A stretch of 64,000 nucleotides of DNA from Humulus lupulus (GCF_963169125.1 NC_084795.1:278080122-278144121); one strand, 5' to 3'. Counted from the stretch's first letter, positions 31,377 through 42,897 are shown. Program-made: numbers and translations. The notes: generated by a model from the letters alone, not told the origin.

Positions 31377-33548
31377 TCAATTGTGGTCTGCAGAATAACA
31401 GTTGGAACACTTCCTTTTAGTTTTAACGGCTCCATCCGACATATCTATCGTAACATTGTCCCTATTGTTTCTTGCATAGGCGGATCCTTTAGTTCTACAA
31501 GGTGTTGGGTCCCTGGTAATGTTTTCATTTTCTTGATAGGTTTGATATCGTCCCGAGTCATTGTCACCGGTGTTTGATTCCAATGGAACTGCATCCTTGA
31601 ACATTGCAGTTAGTGTTGCCACTTCTTGTTTCACTTTGGTGTAAGATTGCTCAGACTTGGAAGCGTAATAGCTCAACAAGTTTGTATCCAAAGGGAGGGA
31701 TGCATGCCTAGCCATTTCAAATAATTGTTGCTTTTCTGTGGAGTGTTGCTTTAGTTCGAGGGGGAGGTCTGCTTTTGCATTCTTACTCCACCGTTTCAGC
31801 AGGAGAGACTGTGGTACTATCTTCGTATGACGGTATTTCATTACAGCCCAAATATGTCTACACGGATAGCCGTCTGTCTCAAAAAGCAAGTAGTGACAGG
31901 TGAATGTCTCCTCTTGTGGGTGGTAATGAACGTTGTACACTCTATCCTTGTGTTGGAACTTTGACAAACTGTAGGAGAATGATTCACCGTTGTCTTCACA
32001 ATTGTTGACAAAGTACGCATGTTCCGCTTTGATTTGATCAGCCACTTTATAGTACATATTTCTAGTGTACAATTTGGCACACTGCTCATGGTACGTCTTA
32101 AGAGCATTTTTGGGACCTGGTATTGGAGGACTACTGTGTCGACTATTGTAATCATCTTCTCTCTCAACGTGCCTCAACTTTGTCATAGCAACGTCAATCG
32201 AGGTAACGAATTCACGGAGACTATAACTTGCATGTAGGAATTTTTTAATACTTGAATTCATGGACTCACATCTTTGGTTGGTCCACATTCCGGCGACAAA
32301 TTTCCCTCTTAGGTATGTCTCTGCCCATGAACGACGACTGTGATAAGTGTTGGTGCACCATTGGCTAGAATGGAGGTCAAAATTGTGTATTAATTCCCCC
32401 CATTTTTGCATGAATTCCTCTATTGTGTAATAGTTGTACATGACATCTTGAAATCCTTGTAAGAATCGGGGGTCTTTTGAAATTTTTAAAGCGTTGGTAC
32501 ACAGGTGCCACGCACACAACCGATAAGTTGCATTTGGGAAGTACTTCAAGACAGCATTTTTGATAGCTCCATCTCCATCTGTCACCACAACCTTTGGTGT
32601 TACATGATTGTGGCATTCAATAAATTTGTCAAGCAACCAAAAGTAAGTTTGCTCATCCTCGGAGTTAAGCAGTGCCATTCCAAATATGCAGGTCTTGAAA
32701 TGATGATTGACGCCCAAAATAATTGTCAGGGGTTTATTATATTTGTTTGTCATATATGTTGTGTCAAATCCAATAACCTCACCGAATGCGACGAAATCCC
32801 GTCGAGAATATCCGTCCGCCCAGAATAGGTTCCCCAATCTGTTGTCCACGTCACATTGATATTGAATGAAGAAATTTGGATCCCTCTTTGACAGACAATC
32901 CAAATATCCCAAAGCACCATCTGAATCTGTACATCTTTTCTCTTTTCTTTTGACATGGGTGACCTTGTTGTAAACGTCTCGTAGCTGGCAAGGCATCCTT
33001 TCGTACCCACCAGACTGCATTGCCAAGTGGGAGATGATGTGTGAAGTTCTTATCCCAACTTGGTTCATTGACCTCACTTGAGCAACTAGGGTTTCTGACA
33101 CGAAACAGTTTGATCTCAGAAATCGCAACTCATCTAATGCTGCCTTGTCATGGTTGTGTAGAGGTTGGAATTCCTTGCAAATCCACGGACCCTCATCGCC
33201 CATCATTACGACTCGAAAACTAGCTTGGCAACCAGTCCTAGTAATAGATGTTTTTCGTTTGCTCCCACCGGCCTTGTCAATTTCCATGTGTTTGCGGAAA
33301 CCTTCTTTTGAACATACCCATTTTCTCATGGTGATGTTCCCATTTTTTTTCCGTACATCTGCTTTGCGGACACTGAAGCCTACCCACAAAGAGTATGTGT
33401 AATAAAAATCCTCCCACTCTTCAAGGGACTCCAAGACCTTTCCCTGGACATCCTCCGTCTCAATATCATTTGCGAGTTTCTCAATCCCCAAAGATTGTAG
33501 TATATTTTCCCAATTTGATGTTTCTTGCAAACTTCCTACCTCGTCCAT
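31377..33548 (-). CDS. FAR1/FHY3-family protein (MULE-transposase derived), stop inside the C-terminal zinc knuckle
   Basis: 723 codons from ATG at 33548 (MDEVGS). The frame is open further up, but a pyrimidine tract with AG (TTTTCTTTCCCAG) ends just before, suggesting a 5' intron. FAR1-type DNA-binding domain at about 45-135 with C79, C107, H131, H133. MULE transposase core at about 255-435, with plausible catalytic D262 (GFDTTY), D324 (VVTDGDGA) and E428 (RCESMN). SWIM-like finger at about 550-570 with C551, C563 and H565, but Tyr where a second early Cys is usual. It stops in KCSNCYSADHN; behind the TGA the frame reads RTCP, so the usual knuckle CX2CX4HX4C is cut before its last Cys. Either an intact FRS regulator with a worn tail or a transposase of a MULE. 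I saw no terminal repeats round it. Confidence 0.88.
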   Translation of the reverse strand: MDEVGSLQETSNWENILQSLGIEKLANDIETEDVQGKVLESLEEWEDFYYTYSLWVGFSVRKADVRKKNGNITMRKWVCSKEGFRKHMEIDKAGGSKRKTSITRTGCQASFRVVMMGDEGPWICKEFQPLHNHDKAALDELRFLRSNCFVSETLVAQVRSMNQVGIRTSHIISHLAMQSGGYERMPCQLRDVYNKVTHVKRKEKRCTDSDGALGYLDCLSKRDPNFFIQYQCDVDNRLGNLFWADGYSRRDFVAFGEVIGFDTTYMTNKYNKPLTIILGVNHHFKTCIFGMALLNSEDEQTYFWLLDKFIECHNHVTPKVVVTDGDGAIKNAVLKYFPNATYRLCAWHLCTNALKISKDPRFLQGFQDVMYNYYTIEEFMQKWGELIHNFDLHSSQWCTNTYHSRRSWAETYLRGKFVAGMWTNQRCESMNSSIKKFLHASYSLREFVTSIDVAMTKLRHVEREDDYNSRHSSPPIPGPKNALKTYHEQCAKLYTRNMYYKVADQIKAEHAYFVNNCEDNGESFSYSLSKFQHKDRVYNVHYHPQEETFTCHYLLFETDGYPCRHIWAVMKYRHTKIVPQSLLLKRWSKNAKADLPLELKQHSTEKQQLFEMARHASLPLDTNLLSYYASKSEQSYTKVKQEVATLTAMFKDAVPLESNTGDNDSGRYQTYQENENITRDPTPCRTKGSAYARNNRDNVTIDMSDGAVKTKRKCSNCYSADHN

Positions 33549-34746
33549 ATTTAAGTTAAATCTGGGAAAGAAAATCCAAGTTTTAGGCAATATATTATGA
33601 ATAGAGTTATTGTATGTTTTACATAGCCCATTATACATACAATTTGACCTGTAAACTCAGTCGATATTGGTGAAAAGCTTGATATTGCAAAGATGTGTAA
33701 AAACATGGCACAAATGTGAAACTGGATTTTCAAAATAGAAGAAAATTCCTATTATTATAATTTTTCCTTATTTGGTTCCCATAGAAAATGGGAGACATAC
33801 CCAAATTAAAGGAAATGTGAACGTAAATAATAAAGGCCAATGCATTTTCAAGTGTAAGATTTATTTGGGCCTTCCATTGATATTGAGGAGATTAAACAAT
33901 AGGCCCAGTAAAATGAGCTAGTCAATATATTGGAAGAATTTCTAATGATGAGGGAATGTGGGCATTAATAGACTTAAGACAAGTTTCCTTTGAAAATAAA
34001 AAAGAATTTAAATTGATAATAAAACGATGTTTTTAACTAAATTAAAATTTGACATCTAAACTAAGTGATTGTTTATGACAACCTTGAAAGTTACGTATGT
34101 GCATGTGTACAAACTTTGAGTCATGAAATTGCTGTTTAAAAATATGGTCAGTTTCTATTACTTTAATTATAGCCCCTATTTGGTTCCCACATAAAATAGG
34201 AGACATACTCAAATTAAAATAGTGTCAACATAAATTTAGTAATGGTCATGGAGAATAAAATAAAGATTATGCTCACCTTGTTCAAGGAGATTCGTGCACT
34301 GAAACTTTTGAAGGTGAACTTGGCATATCCTCCAGATTTTGTTATATTCTATTCAATTGTGAACACAAAATGTGCTGTTGGTTAAATTTTAAAGTTGGGG
34401 GATACAGGTTTTTATCCAAGCAAGTTATTAGGTAGACATATTTATTGGGACATTTAATGTTGAATAAAGTGTACACCTTTTTTAACGAGGCCCAGTTGAT
34501 GTTTTGGGCCACCTGAAATATATGTTTTTAATGAAAATATTTTATTAAACAATTGACCCTTATTTTGCCATGTATGTTTATCCTCTAATTTTGGTTGTTA
34601 CTTAATTTAATTTGTAAACTTTGTGTTGTCGACTAGTGGTTTCTTGTGACTTACAATAGTTAAAACAATAAATCCATTCAACATATTTTATAATGTAAAA
34701 TAGTCAACATTTACTAAAATCTAGAAACTAACCACATCACCACAAA
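33549..34746. other. Upstream region of the FAR1-like gene
   Basis: No other gene. A block starting TATTTGGTTCCCAYA.AAAATRGGAGACATAC (shortened) is found at about 33771 and again at about 34176, a ~405-bp direct duplication in the presumed promoter/5' intron region. Confidence 0.5.
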
Positions 34747-36668
34747 TGTAGAGTCCAAGAACTTTACTTAGCTAATTGTTTAGTAGTATTATAGTATGTA
34801 TAGTATTATCTTTGTTACTGTGGATTTTTGGTTCAGACCGGGAATTATTTGGACACTCATAGTAGTACTTATAGATTTTCTAAGTTTAACCTATAGTTTA
34901 AGAATATTAAGTATAACATAAGGTTTGATTATATGACTGATATTAAGGATAATGTTTGTTATACTATAAGGTTAAGATATCAACCAATAGGATTTTAAGC
35001 ACATGTTATGAATGGGTAATTAAGGATTAAGTATTTTTGAGGATTAAATTAAATAAGGGTAAAGTTTGAATTCTATAGGGTCAGTCAGCAGCTTTGAATA
35101 CGTTGAGGGCTTAGTCAAGGCTGTTTACTCCATTCAAACTTAGCTAAAAATGTGTAATTTTGTGTTTAAATATTCAGCGTGTGCCGATATATCGCAGCTA
35201 TAGGGGGCGATATGTCGTAGCACGTAGATACGGAAAACACGAAACGATGCACGGTCGCCTCGAGCATACTGGCCCATGCGATATATCGCCTACAGGGGGC
35301 GATATATCGCCTCCTCCAGCATGTTTTCGAACATTTTTGAATTCTTTTCCTTTCAGTCATTCAAACTTCTTCATAAGTCCAGCATCTTTTGAACGAGTCT
35401 TCAGCCTCTGCTGAACGATTATTCAAATGATTTTCACCTAAAAAGCTATTATTTTTATTCAAGTAAAATCAAGATACTTTCATTCCCAAACTCTATAAAT
35501 AGGACCTAGTACCCAGTCATTATTCACCTTTTGCTCTAAGTTCAGAAGCTGCTAGTGTTAAGTGAGTGTGAGAGTGTAAACACCTGGTTTGGGAAAATCA
35601 TAAGCTTAAACATCATAAGCTTATCAAACACTTTGGGAAGTGAGGTTCTATAGAATTTCGGTTGTGGTGTAGATTGGTCTTTCAAGTCTTTGAGGTAAAC
35701 CAAAACTCTAGCTCATTGTTTTATGTTATTTTCTTTCTCATAGCCTTCTATTCAGTTTCCTAACCTCATTCTTATTTTGGTTAGGAAAAATAAGTTCTTG
35801 AGCACATAAGTTTTGGTAAGCATGTTTTTCAAATGGTTTAGTCTTTCCATCCCTTTCATTTCATCTCTTTTCTTCTTTAGACTCACTCTTTCTAATGGTT
35901 ATTAGGAGTGTTCCAAAAAGTCCCAACTCAGTCCACATATCCCGGTAACTTTGGTAAGGAAAATAGGCTAGAATCAATATGTTATATGCTTATGTTATCT
36001 ATATGTTTTATGTTATTAAATGTGTTATGATATGTATGTATGTATGTTTGTAGGCTTGGGCATATGACCCATATGACTAACAAGACCCCAAATGGGTTAT
36101 GGGCATATGACCTACTTAGCTAGTAGGACCCCACTAATCCCATGGGCATATGCTTGTTTAGTCTATGGGACCCCAAGTAATAATGGCCATTATAATAAGT
36201 GTATGTTATATGTATTATGTTAAGTCTTTATGTTTCTTATGAAATTATGTTTATGACTATGTGTTAGATTTTCCTTGCTGGGCATTAGGCTCATTCCTTT
36301 TTGTTTTATGTGCAAGAAAATAGCTTTAAAAAGGCGGTAAGATTCGTGGACGCTTAGAGGATGTGTATCGATGGTGAATGGAGTCAAGGGGCCGAGCGTT
36401 ATTCGATTCGAGGATGTAGTCTCGTTTTACCTTTTTATGGTTTTACCTGTATTTTCCGCATTTCTTATGTAATGTCTTTTTATTTTAAATCATGTTTTGT
36501 TTTTAAAGACAATGGGATCCCATATCCTTCTTAGTATTTTATTTTGTAAGTAACTCTTTTTTTTTTTTTTACAAGTTACTCAATAAAATTATGGTATTTC
36601 CGCAAAAATGTAAGTTTATGTATAGTTTCGTTAATGGTCCAAAAAGTCTAGATTAGTGGGTCATTACA
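34747..36668 (+). mobile_element. Solo LTR with 5-bp target duplication
   Basis: Begins TGTAGAGTCC and ends GGGTCATTACA, flanked by ACAAA at 34742-34746 and again at 36669-36673. 1,922 bp. Nothing coding is attached, so the internal part was lost by LTR-LTR recombination. A TATA box (CTCTATAAATAGGACC) lies at 35491-35506. Its size fits a Gypsy-type LTR. The region 35020-35340, absent from the second copy at 62187, has repeated GCGATATATCGC dyads. Confidence 0.93.
35491..35506 (+). promoter_or_regulatory. LTR TATA box
   Basis: CTCTATAAATAGGACC, conserved in the second LTR copy at about 62970-62985. Followed in both by a similar leader with TAAGTTCAGA.GCTGC. Confidence 0.75.
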
Positions 36669-36890
36669 ACAAAGTTTGTCATAATGACATTTTCGTACAA
36701 GTACACACAATCATTTAATATCCATACTACATGGTATTTTTAATTCAACCACAACATATTGAAACACTAAATAACCTAAGAGACCAAGTAAGGTTATCTG
36801 AGTTAAGACTCCAGGAAATACAAATAAAAAATACTTAACATAGTGAAAATGGGTTGATGTGGGCTTCATTGTCTGGTAATAGTTGTCGGA

Positions 36891-37248
36891 TCAATCAACA
36901 TTGTCCAAGTTCAAACATGCGGGCATACTCAATTGATTGTTCATATTATCGACCACCGTTTCAATACCTTTCATGTGCTCATTTGCAAGATTGGTTGTCT
37001 TTGTTAATTTGTAGATCGAATCTGACAAATCAAGCAGGAGATCTCTTGCTTCCTTAGAAAGTCTATAGGCCTTATTCCTCAGCCTCCTCTCTTCATACAA
37101 CTTATCCTTAAGAGTAGTGCAATTAGAACTTAACAGAAACATGTTTGTATTTAGTCGAGATTGATGAAGCCTTCATCCTTGACGATCCCGGGCTCCCGCA
37201 ATGCATCGGGCATGCACTGTTTGGAGTACCACATTCTCCGGACGACAT
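36891..37248 (-). pseudogene. Family A small Cys/coiled-coil protein, copy A1 (frameshifted)
   Basis: Paralogue of A2 at 44279-44650. The N-terminal part starts at ATG 37248 (MSSGECGTPNSACPM...GSPGSSRMKASS), clearly like A2 (MSSGEFGTPKSASPM...GTPGSSRKKGSS). About 40 codons in, around 37115-37135, the frame shifts (two bases fewer than A2), and the coiled-coil part continues in another frame (CTTLKDKLYEERRLRNKAYRLSKEARDLLLDLS, shortened by me elsewhere) to the stop at 36891. A TATA-like box lies at about 37325-37335. A product could come only from the inner Met at 37142 (83 codons), without the CxxC region. Confidence 0.75.
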
Positions 37249-38568
37249 AATTAATTTCAGGGGGAAAAGTTGTCTTCTTGGTGGTTTATGCATAAATCTC
37301 TAACCAATAAATGCACTATACCAAACATCCATTATATAGGTGTTCATTTCGTGTAGTCTGATTTTTATTAGTCACCAAGTATTATTCACATACTATTTGA
37401 CCCATACTTTCAATAGTAAAATGCGTCTATGTCATGCCACATTAAATTAAGTGGACCCTAAAAATGTAAGGCCACGGCATGGGAAGTACTGTTCACATAC
37501 TATTCTGCCAATAGTTTCAATAGTAAATTAGGTGGCATGACAGTCCATTGTACATTGAATTCTGTGGACCCACCAAATATAAGAACCACCAAACTAAAAG
37601 ATTTTGTCCTCATTCATTGACATGACAATCTGAATTAACATTTTATTTTTAGATACATTCATAACAAGTTTTAATAAAAATAATTATTTTCTATTGTGGT
37701 CCTTATTATTCACTACTAATAATTAAAAATTATTTTATAACGGCTAAAATTTTGATATATTCTAATTTATAAAAAATAATTTTTAGTCACATTTTCAATA
37801 AATTAAACGATATATCTATTGCCAAAGAGTTATTAAATATTTATGCTTAATTATATATTCAATCACTAATTATTTTTTTCCTATGATGGTATTATGGTTG
37901 AAATTAACAATTATATAAATGTTTAACTATAATTTAGAAGTTTATGCAATCTTATTTGTAACCTGTTGCAAGGCCCAATGAGAAGGAAGGAGGTGTTGGC
38001 CCTTGAAAGAGCTAAGCCGATTTGGTGGGGCCATGATTTTATTTTTCTATAGTGGGATTAGGATTGTGATTGTGAGTGAGACCCGAGGCAGAGCAAGAAG
38101 CAGTCAGAAGAGGAAGAAGAGAAGGTGCTGGGGCAGTGGATCGCACCATACGCATACGCAGTGGTCTTGGGTCGTTGGCCCCACCTCGTCACCCAACTTT
38201 AGGGTAGGCGACAGACATAAATGGGCCACTACCAATGTAAATGGGAGAAGTCATACTTTTATGGAATGTTACAATTTATGTGTCTTTCCCACAACTGGTA
38301 CACCTTAAAAGTACATATATCGTGTCTGGTACAACCCCAATTTTTTTTTGTTTAATCATCGTTTAGGTATTTTAAGAAGTGTCAATGTACACGTGGAGAT
38401 TTTTCACAAAAAAAAAAAAAAAAAAATTCAATACAAAACTCTTAATATTATTTTAATTTTTTTAGGTCCATTAATATGATTGCTTCATGGAACTATCATA
38501 CATTCTAAAAAGGGGAAATAATAGGATCACACGGATAACCAACAAATGAGGTTAAGAAGTAAATATCA
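37249..38568. other. Intergenic DNA with a GC-richer patch
   Basis: Near 37380-37540 are copies of the CTATT..CAATAGTAAA motif seen in bulk at 45-46 kb. A purine-rich, GC-richer patch at 38000-38220 gives a 101-codon frame on the plus strand (38003-38308) with an SR/RK-rich stretch, but no recognisable domain. I do not call it a gene. Confidence 0.45.
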
Positions 38569-38571
38569 TTA

Positions 38572-38768
38572 GGCCAACTCCAATGGGCGGAGATTGCTTA
38601 AATGGTCACATTAAAGCTTAACCAATCAAAAAAAAGAATATATATATATATATGAAGGCAACGTTGCCAAATTTCTTTTGAACTAATCTCTCCACCTCAG
38701 CTTTCAATCTCCACCTTTGACCACCTGTGACAAATATTTAGGCATAGCAACTCCCATTGGAGTTGGCC
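38572..38768. mobile_element. Tourist-like (PIF/Harbinger) MITE
   Basis: 197 bp with matching ends GGCCAACTCCAATGGG and its reverse complement CCCATTGGAGTTGGCC, flanked by TTA at 38569-38571 and 38769-38771. Non-coding. Confidence 0.92.
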
Positions 38769-39027
38769 TTAAGAAACAAAATATGTAAATAGTAACTACT
38801 ACAGTACCGTTAGAAATAGCATTTAATATTTTAAAAATTATCTAATAGTTACAATAGAGATTGTCACCCACCTGGATAGTAGAAACATTATAAACATATT
38901 GAAATATAGTTAATAATAACCATACTATTAAAAGTGATGTACCACCAACTTAAAATTGTACTTGTTCGAATAACATTAATAAAGTTTTGTGTACTAAAAA
39001 ACTAATTATATATGGAATAGTAAAAAA

Positions 39028-39660
39028 TCAAGTCAAGGCATTGCACACTGCCTTGGCGGCACTCCTCTCAGCCAGTTTTTTGGAGCACTCTTCCACTCCT
39101 TCAAATATTCTACCTTCTACCTCCACACGTGAGATAAATGTAGGACAATGATTCGGGCCAGATTTTTTTGTATAATATCTTGGCAAGCTCCAATTCATTT
39201 TTTGGAGACGCTCTTGCAAGATATTTTTCCACGACACGTCTTTTTCAAAAGATGTGTAAGGAGACCTACTACCATGGGAACTTGATGATGACCCTTAGTT
39301 TAATAAAGTGGGATTTAAACATTAGGGTTGAGAAGTAAATAATATGAAAAACGTAATAATTGTTTAAAGAAAAAATATATTTGACCCTTTATAAATTTAA
39401 AAGTGAGTACCTCCATTAAATCCTGAAGGCTGAAAGTTGGCTTTCTCAATAGAGAGGAATCCATATGCAATCCTTGCTACGTCATTCATAGCTTCCTTCT
39501 TCGTGTTAAATGTTGCGGGAACACGAAATGCTTCATCATTGACTGTGACGGAGGCAGCAAACATGGCTTTATCAGTGGACCCATGATTTGTGCATACGTA
39601 CAAGGGAGATGGTAAGTGATTTTTTTGACAAAATTCATTCAATTTTGTTTTATAGGCCAT
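39028..39660 (-). CDS. Tandem double-stranded-RNA-binding protein, two exons
   Basis: Exon 1 39660-39411, exon 2 39293-39028 with GTACTC donor and AG acceptor, frame kept; 171 residues. The first dsRBD is about 2-72 (YKTKLNEFCQKNHLPSPLY ... FNTKKEAMNDVARIAYGFL), the second about 105-171 (SWKNILQERLQKMNWSLPRY ... EECSKKLAERSAAKAVCNAL). Between them is a Gly/Ser-rich linker. This matches the paired dsRBDs of plant DRB/HYL1 proteins, which bind dsRNA for Dicer-like enzymes, but here there is almost nothing beyond the two domains, while DRBs are usually well over 300 residues. The second domain keeps KK.AE..AA, the RNA-contacting helix; the first has KKEAMNDVA. A TATA-like box is at about 39783-39790. 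A role as a stand-alone dsRNA binder or silencing modifier is inference. Confidence 0.82.
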
Positions 39661-40350
39661 GTTGAATGAAGGTAATAAGTTTATGAGTTTTGAGAGGTAC
39701 TACTTCAACACAATTCCCACTAGCACTTATGAAGTATTATTTTGGCAATGATGGTCTAAACCATTTCGGCTGGAATAATTGCTATAAATAGGTAGAAAAA
39801 ATATTAAAATATCATGTCTTTCATTGTAGCATTGTTGACCAGATATACGTGCTATATTGTCTGTATGTGCACTTTTTTAATGGGACTATTTTTCTACACA
39901 TGTATAATTAGTGAGATCACCCAAAAGGCATGAAGTAATTTTGAAGTTCCAACTCACAATTATATTTTAAAATAATTGTGAATTACCCTTGCATTGTTCC
40001 AACAATCTTCATCACTGGATTATAAAAATATGATAAACAAAATTATTACCTTTCTACCCTCCTAGAAAGAACGATTTTCTTATTTGTTAAGTGAACATTA
40101 ATTGTGGTAGTTATTTAATATATTCCAATATTTTTGTAACACTGTAACTTTTTAACTATATAAGAAATAAGTTCATGTAGAACAACTTTTATTTTTCCCA
40201 CAATCTTCAAATTCCACTAAACAAAACATAAAAATAACTCAAAAAAAAAAAAGTTCAAAAAATATAAATAAAGCTTGAAACATGTACAATTTAAAAGTCT
40301 AAAACATATTATAAAAACAACTAAACATAATGAAGGAATGATTGTCTAGT
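39661..40350. other. Intergenic DNA
   Basis: AT-rich; promoter of the dsRBD gene and 3' flank of B1. No further gene seen. Confidence 0.5.
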
Positions 40351-40653
40351 TCATCCCCTAAATAGTTGTGACAATAATTCCACCAAAGTGTGGATATTTG
40401 TCTCCATGTCACGGAGCCTTTTCTCTAGCTTCTTCACAATTAACTTAACATCTTTGTATTGGGCCTCCATATCTAAATCGCAGCCCGAGACTGTGCTTGC
40501 TAAGACGGATACTGTATCATTGACCATGACAACTTCCTCATATTGCTTAGCCACTTGCTGGGATACTCCACATAGAGGGCAGTTATGGGAAGGGGCGGGT
40601 AGGGCATGGTAGTGTGGCTGGTTTGGACAATTTTCTGTGCAATTATGGTCCAT
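40351..40653 (-). CDS. Family B small Cys/His-coiled-coil protein, copy B1
   Basis: 100 codons, single exon. The N-terminus has C5, C9 (CTENCP), H14, H16 and C25, C28 (CPLCG), a likely zinc site. Residues about 32-98 form heptad-like helix (YKDVKLIVKKLEKRLRDMET and onward) that should make a coiled coil. Paralogue of B2 at 50687-50980, which keeps C-x3-C-P-x2-P-H-x-H and a following C-x(1,2)-C-G. A TATA box (minus CCTATAAATGG) lies at about 40748-40758, near 100 bp upstream. I do not recognise the family; function unknown. Confidence 0.7.
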   Translation of the reverse strand: MDHNCTENCPNQPHYHALPAPSHNCPLCGVSQQVAKQYEEVVMVNDTVSVLASTVSGCDLDMEAQYKDVKLIVKKLEKRLRDMETNIHTLVELLSQLFRG

Positions 40654-42558
40654 TGGTTGAATATTAAAACAATTGTCTTCTTCGTTTGTTTGAGAGATTT
40701 CTCTAGACTCTTGGAAAATATGAGTTGAAAATGGCTAATGAATGCTCCATTTATAGGCCTTACCTCATTTGGGAAGGAAATGTGACATTGCAGATTACAA
40801 AAGTTTTGGAGTAGGTATGCTTTTCCAGAAAATTAAAATAAATCAAAACACATGTCAACTCATTGTAATTATTATCAACACAGGTGAACTCATTTTGATT
40901 ACACGACATGCATACATTGAAACTTGACCACTCATACTTGTAAATAATCACATTTTATATTTTGACAAGTAGTCTACCCCTCCAAATCATCTTTATAATA
41001 CAACACCGATTTAGAGCAGTCCCAATAGAGAACCAGTCAAAAAAAGAGCTCCATCACATAAATGTTTTAACCTTGCTACAGTACTACACTACATTTATAA
41101 CATACTGTTCATACTCTAAATTATATTTTTATTAATTTCTCATACTTTCTCTCTCTCCTTGTCGCCTTCAAGCTCTACTTCCATTTTTTTTTATTTAAAT
41201 GTGTTTCTTTAGTTATTTTATATTAATTGAAACTAGCAACACAGCCAAAAATGAGTTATGATTAATTTATTTAAATTGTAATTATTTTTTTTCTTTTTTT
41301 ATATATATACTCTAATATATATATTTTCTCTCTACAATATATTTTGTATAAGAAATCTTTCAATATCTTTAGTTATATAAATATTTGAAATAAATATTAA
41401 TGTAAATATGAAGATATATAATAATATTATTAATAATTAGATAAATATTTGAAATCAATAAAAAATTAAATATTTAAATGTTGTAAGAAAAATATATTTT
41501 AGGTTATTTTATAAATTTGGATTAATTGAAAATAAAATATTATTATATTTGACATTATGCATAAATAAATATTGCAAGTATTAAAAGATATATAAATATT
41601 ATTGTAATAAATAGAGATATTATTGAAAGTGATAGAAAATAATTAAAATTAATAAAATCTTAAAATTAATAATATATAAATGATATAGAGAAAAAAAAAT
41701 AGAGAATCTTATGTATGGTGTAATGTAAAACTTAGAAGTAAAATAGAAAAAAATATGTTTTGAGGAGGTATTTTAAAGGATAGATTAGAGCACAAGTGCT
41801 CTTAGAGAGGTGAATTTAAAGTGTGTGAATTTAAAAATATCTTAATTCGTCCATATTTACAAACAATTTTATTTGTAAGTAAACACATATAATATTAAGT
41901 TATAAAAGTTATCAGGTTCCATTCCCAACTCATTCACGTGTACCCTCCCACAACAAAAAAACATATTAAAAAAATGTCAAAATGCACACTATAAGACTTA
42001 CACGCCGGACCCCACCCTATAAAGGACAAATAATTATATAACTACCCTCCTTGAATTGTCACTTCAAGTATAAGAAATCTATTAAAAAATTCAATGATTT
42101 TATTTTTTCTGTAAGGTCACTTCAAATGTAACATTTTGCTACCCACTTTCGTCTTGGTTATGTTTAATAGTCAAATTCTTCAGGTGGTTATGGTAATGTT
42201 TAATATTTGTTTTAGGTTTGAAACAACTTTCTAGACAATGATTAACACACTACCCTCAGAAAATGGGTATTAATTTCCTTTCTACGTTTAGAACAGAAAA
42301 ACTTATTCTACCCCATTTATCGATTAATTTCCCTTCAATTCAATGTTCAACAAAATAACATAAATATCAGACATCAATAAAAACCATTATGCATATTGAA
42401 TGTCACACGTTAAATTAAAAAAAACATAACATCAGTTTACAATACAACAATTAAAAATAAAATTACAAACATAACATCGAAGGTGCTTGAACATTAAAAA
42501 CTAAAGTAGAAAGACATCTAATTGAAGGAACATAAGTGGAACTACCTGAGTACAGGTA
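40654..42558. other. AT-rich DNA with a possible MITE
   Basis: No gene. At about 41012 the phrase TTAGAGCAGTCCCAATAGAG and at about 41785-41811 TTAGAGCACAAGTGCTCTTAG look like ends of one or more MITEs, but target duplications could not be fixed. The interior is nearly all A/T. Confidence 0.4.
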
Positions 42559-42897
42559 TCACCCTTCCAGTGTATTATTGATAGCCTCTACAATACGAGC
42601 GAGTGCGTCGAGCTTCCTCTCCATCTCCTGAATGGCGGCTGATAAGGTGGTCATCTTGTTTGCTGCAGCATTATATTTTTCTACAACTTGTTTTCCCAAT
42701 TTGATGATTTTGTGCCGAATGTTGTTGGATTCGTTGATCCCCTCAATTGACGGGCCGCATTTTTCACAAGGATTCGAGAGTATTGGATCATCAAACTCAT
42801 CCTTGCCATTGTCGGACCCAGAATAACTCTCTGAACCCCTTCCACCTATGAAGACAGACATTTCATCATCAGTAGAGGGGTTATTTGGGCTCCTCAT
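42559..42897 (-). CDS. Family C small CxxC-coiled-coil protein, copy C1
   Basis: 112 codons. The N-terminal ~40 residues are acidic and Ser/Gly-rich, likely unstructured. C44-E-K-C47 follows, then a long helix (about 52-110; VVEKYNAAANKMTTLSAAIQ, ERKLDALARIVEAIN) with heptads. Paralogue of C2 at 51516-51809 through the CxxC and the KYxAAxxxMxxLxxAI segment. A TATA box (minus CTATATAAA) lies about 66 bp upstream at 42960-42968. Function unknown. Confidence 0.65.
   Translation of the reverse strand: MRSPNNPSTDDEMSVFIGGRGSESYSGSDNGKDEFDDPILSNPCEKCGPSIEGINESNNIRHKIIKLGKQVVEKYNAAANKMTTLSAAIQEMERKLDALARIVEAINNTLEG

Noticed and set aside
32750..33402. Plus- and minus-strand frames within the FAR1-like gene
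   Set aside because: Shadows of the 723-codon ORF in other frames.
38003..38308. 101-codon plus-strand frame with an Arg/Lys-rich stretch
   Set aside because: Coding look comes from a purine-rich GC patch; no homology or gene context seen.
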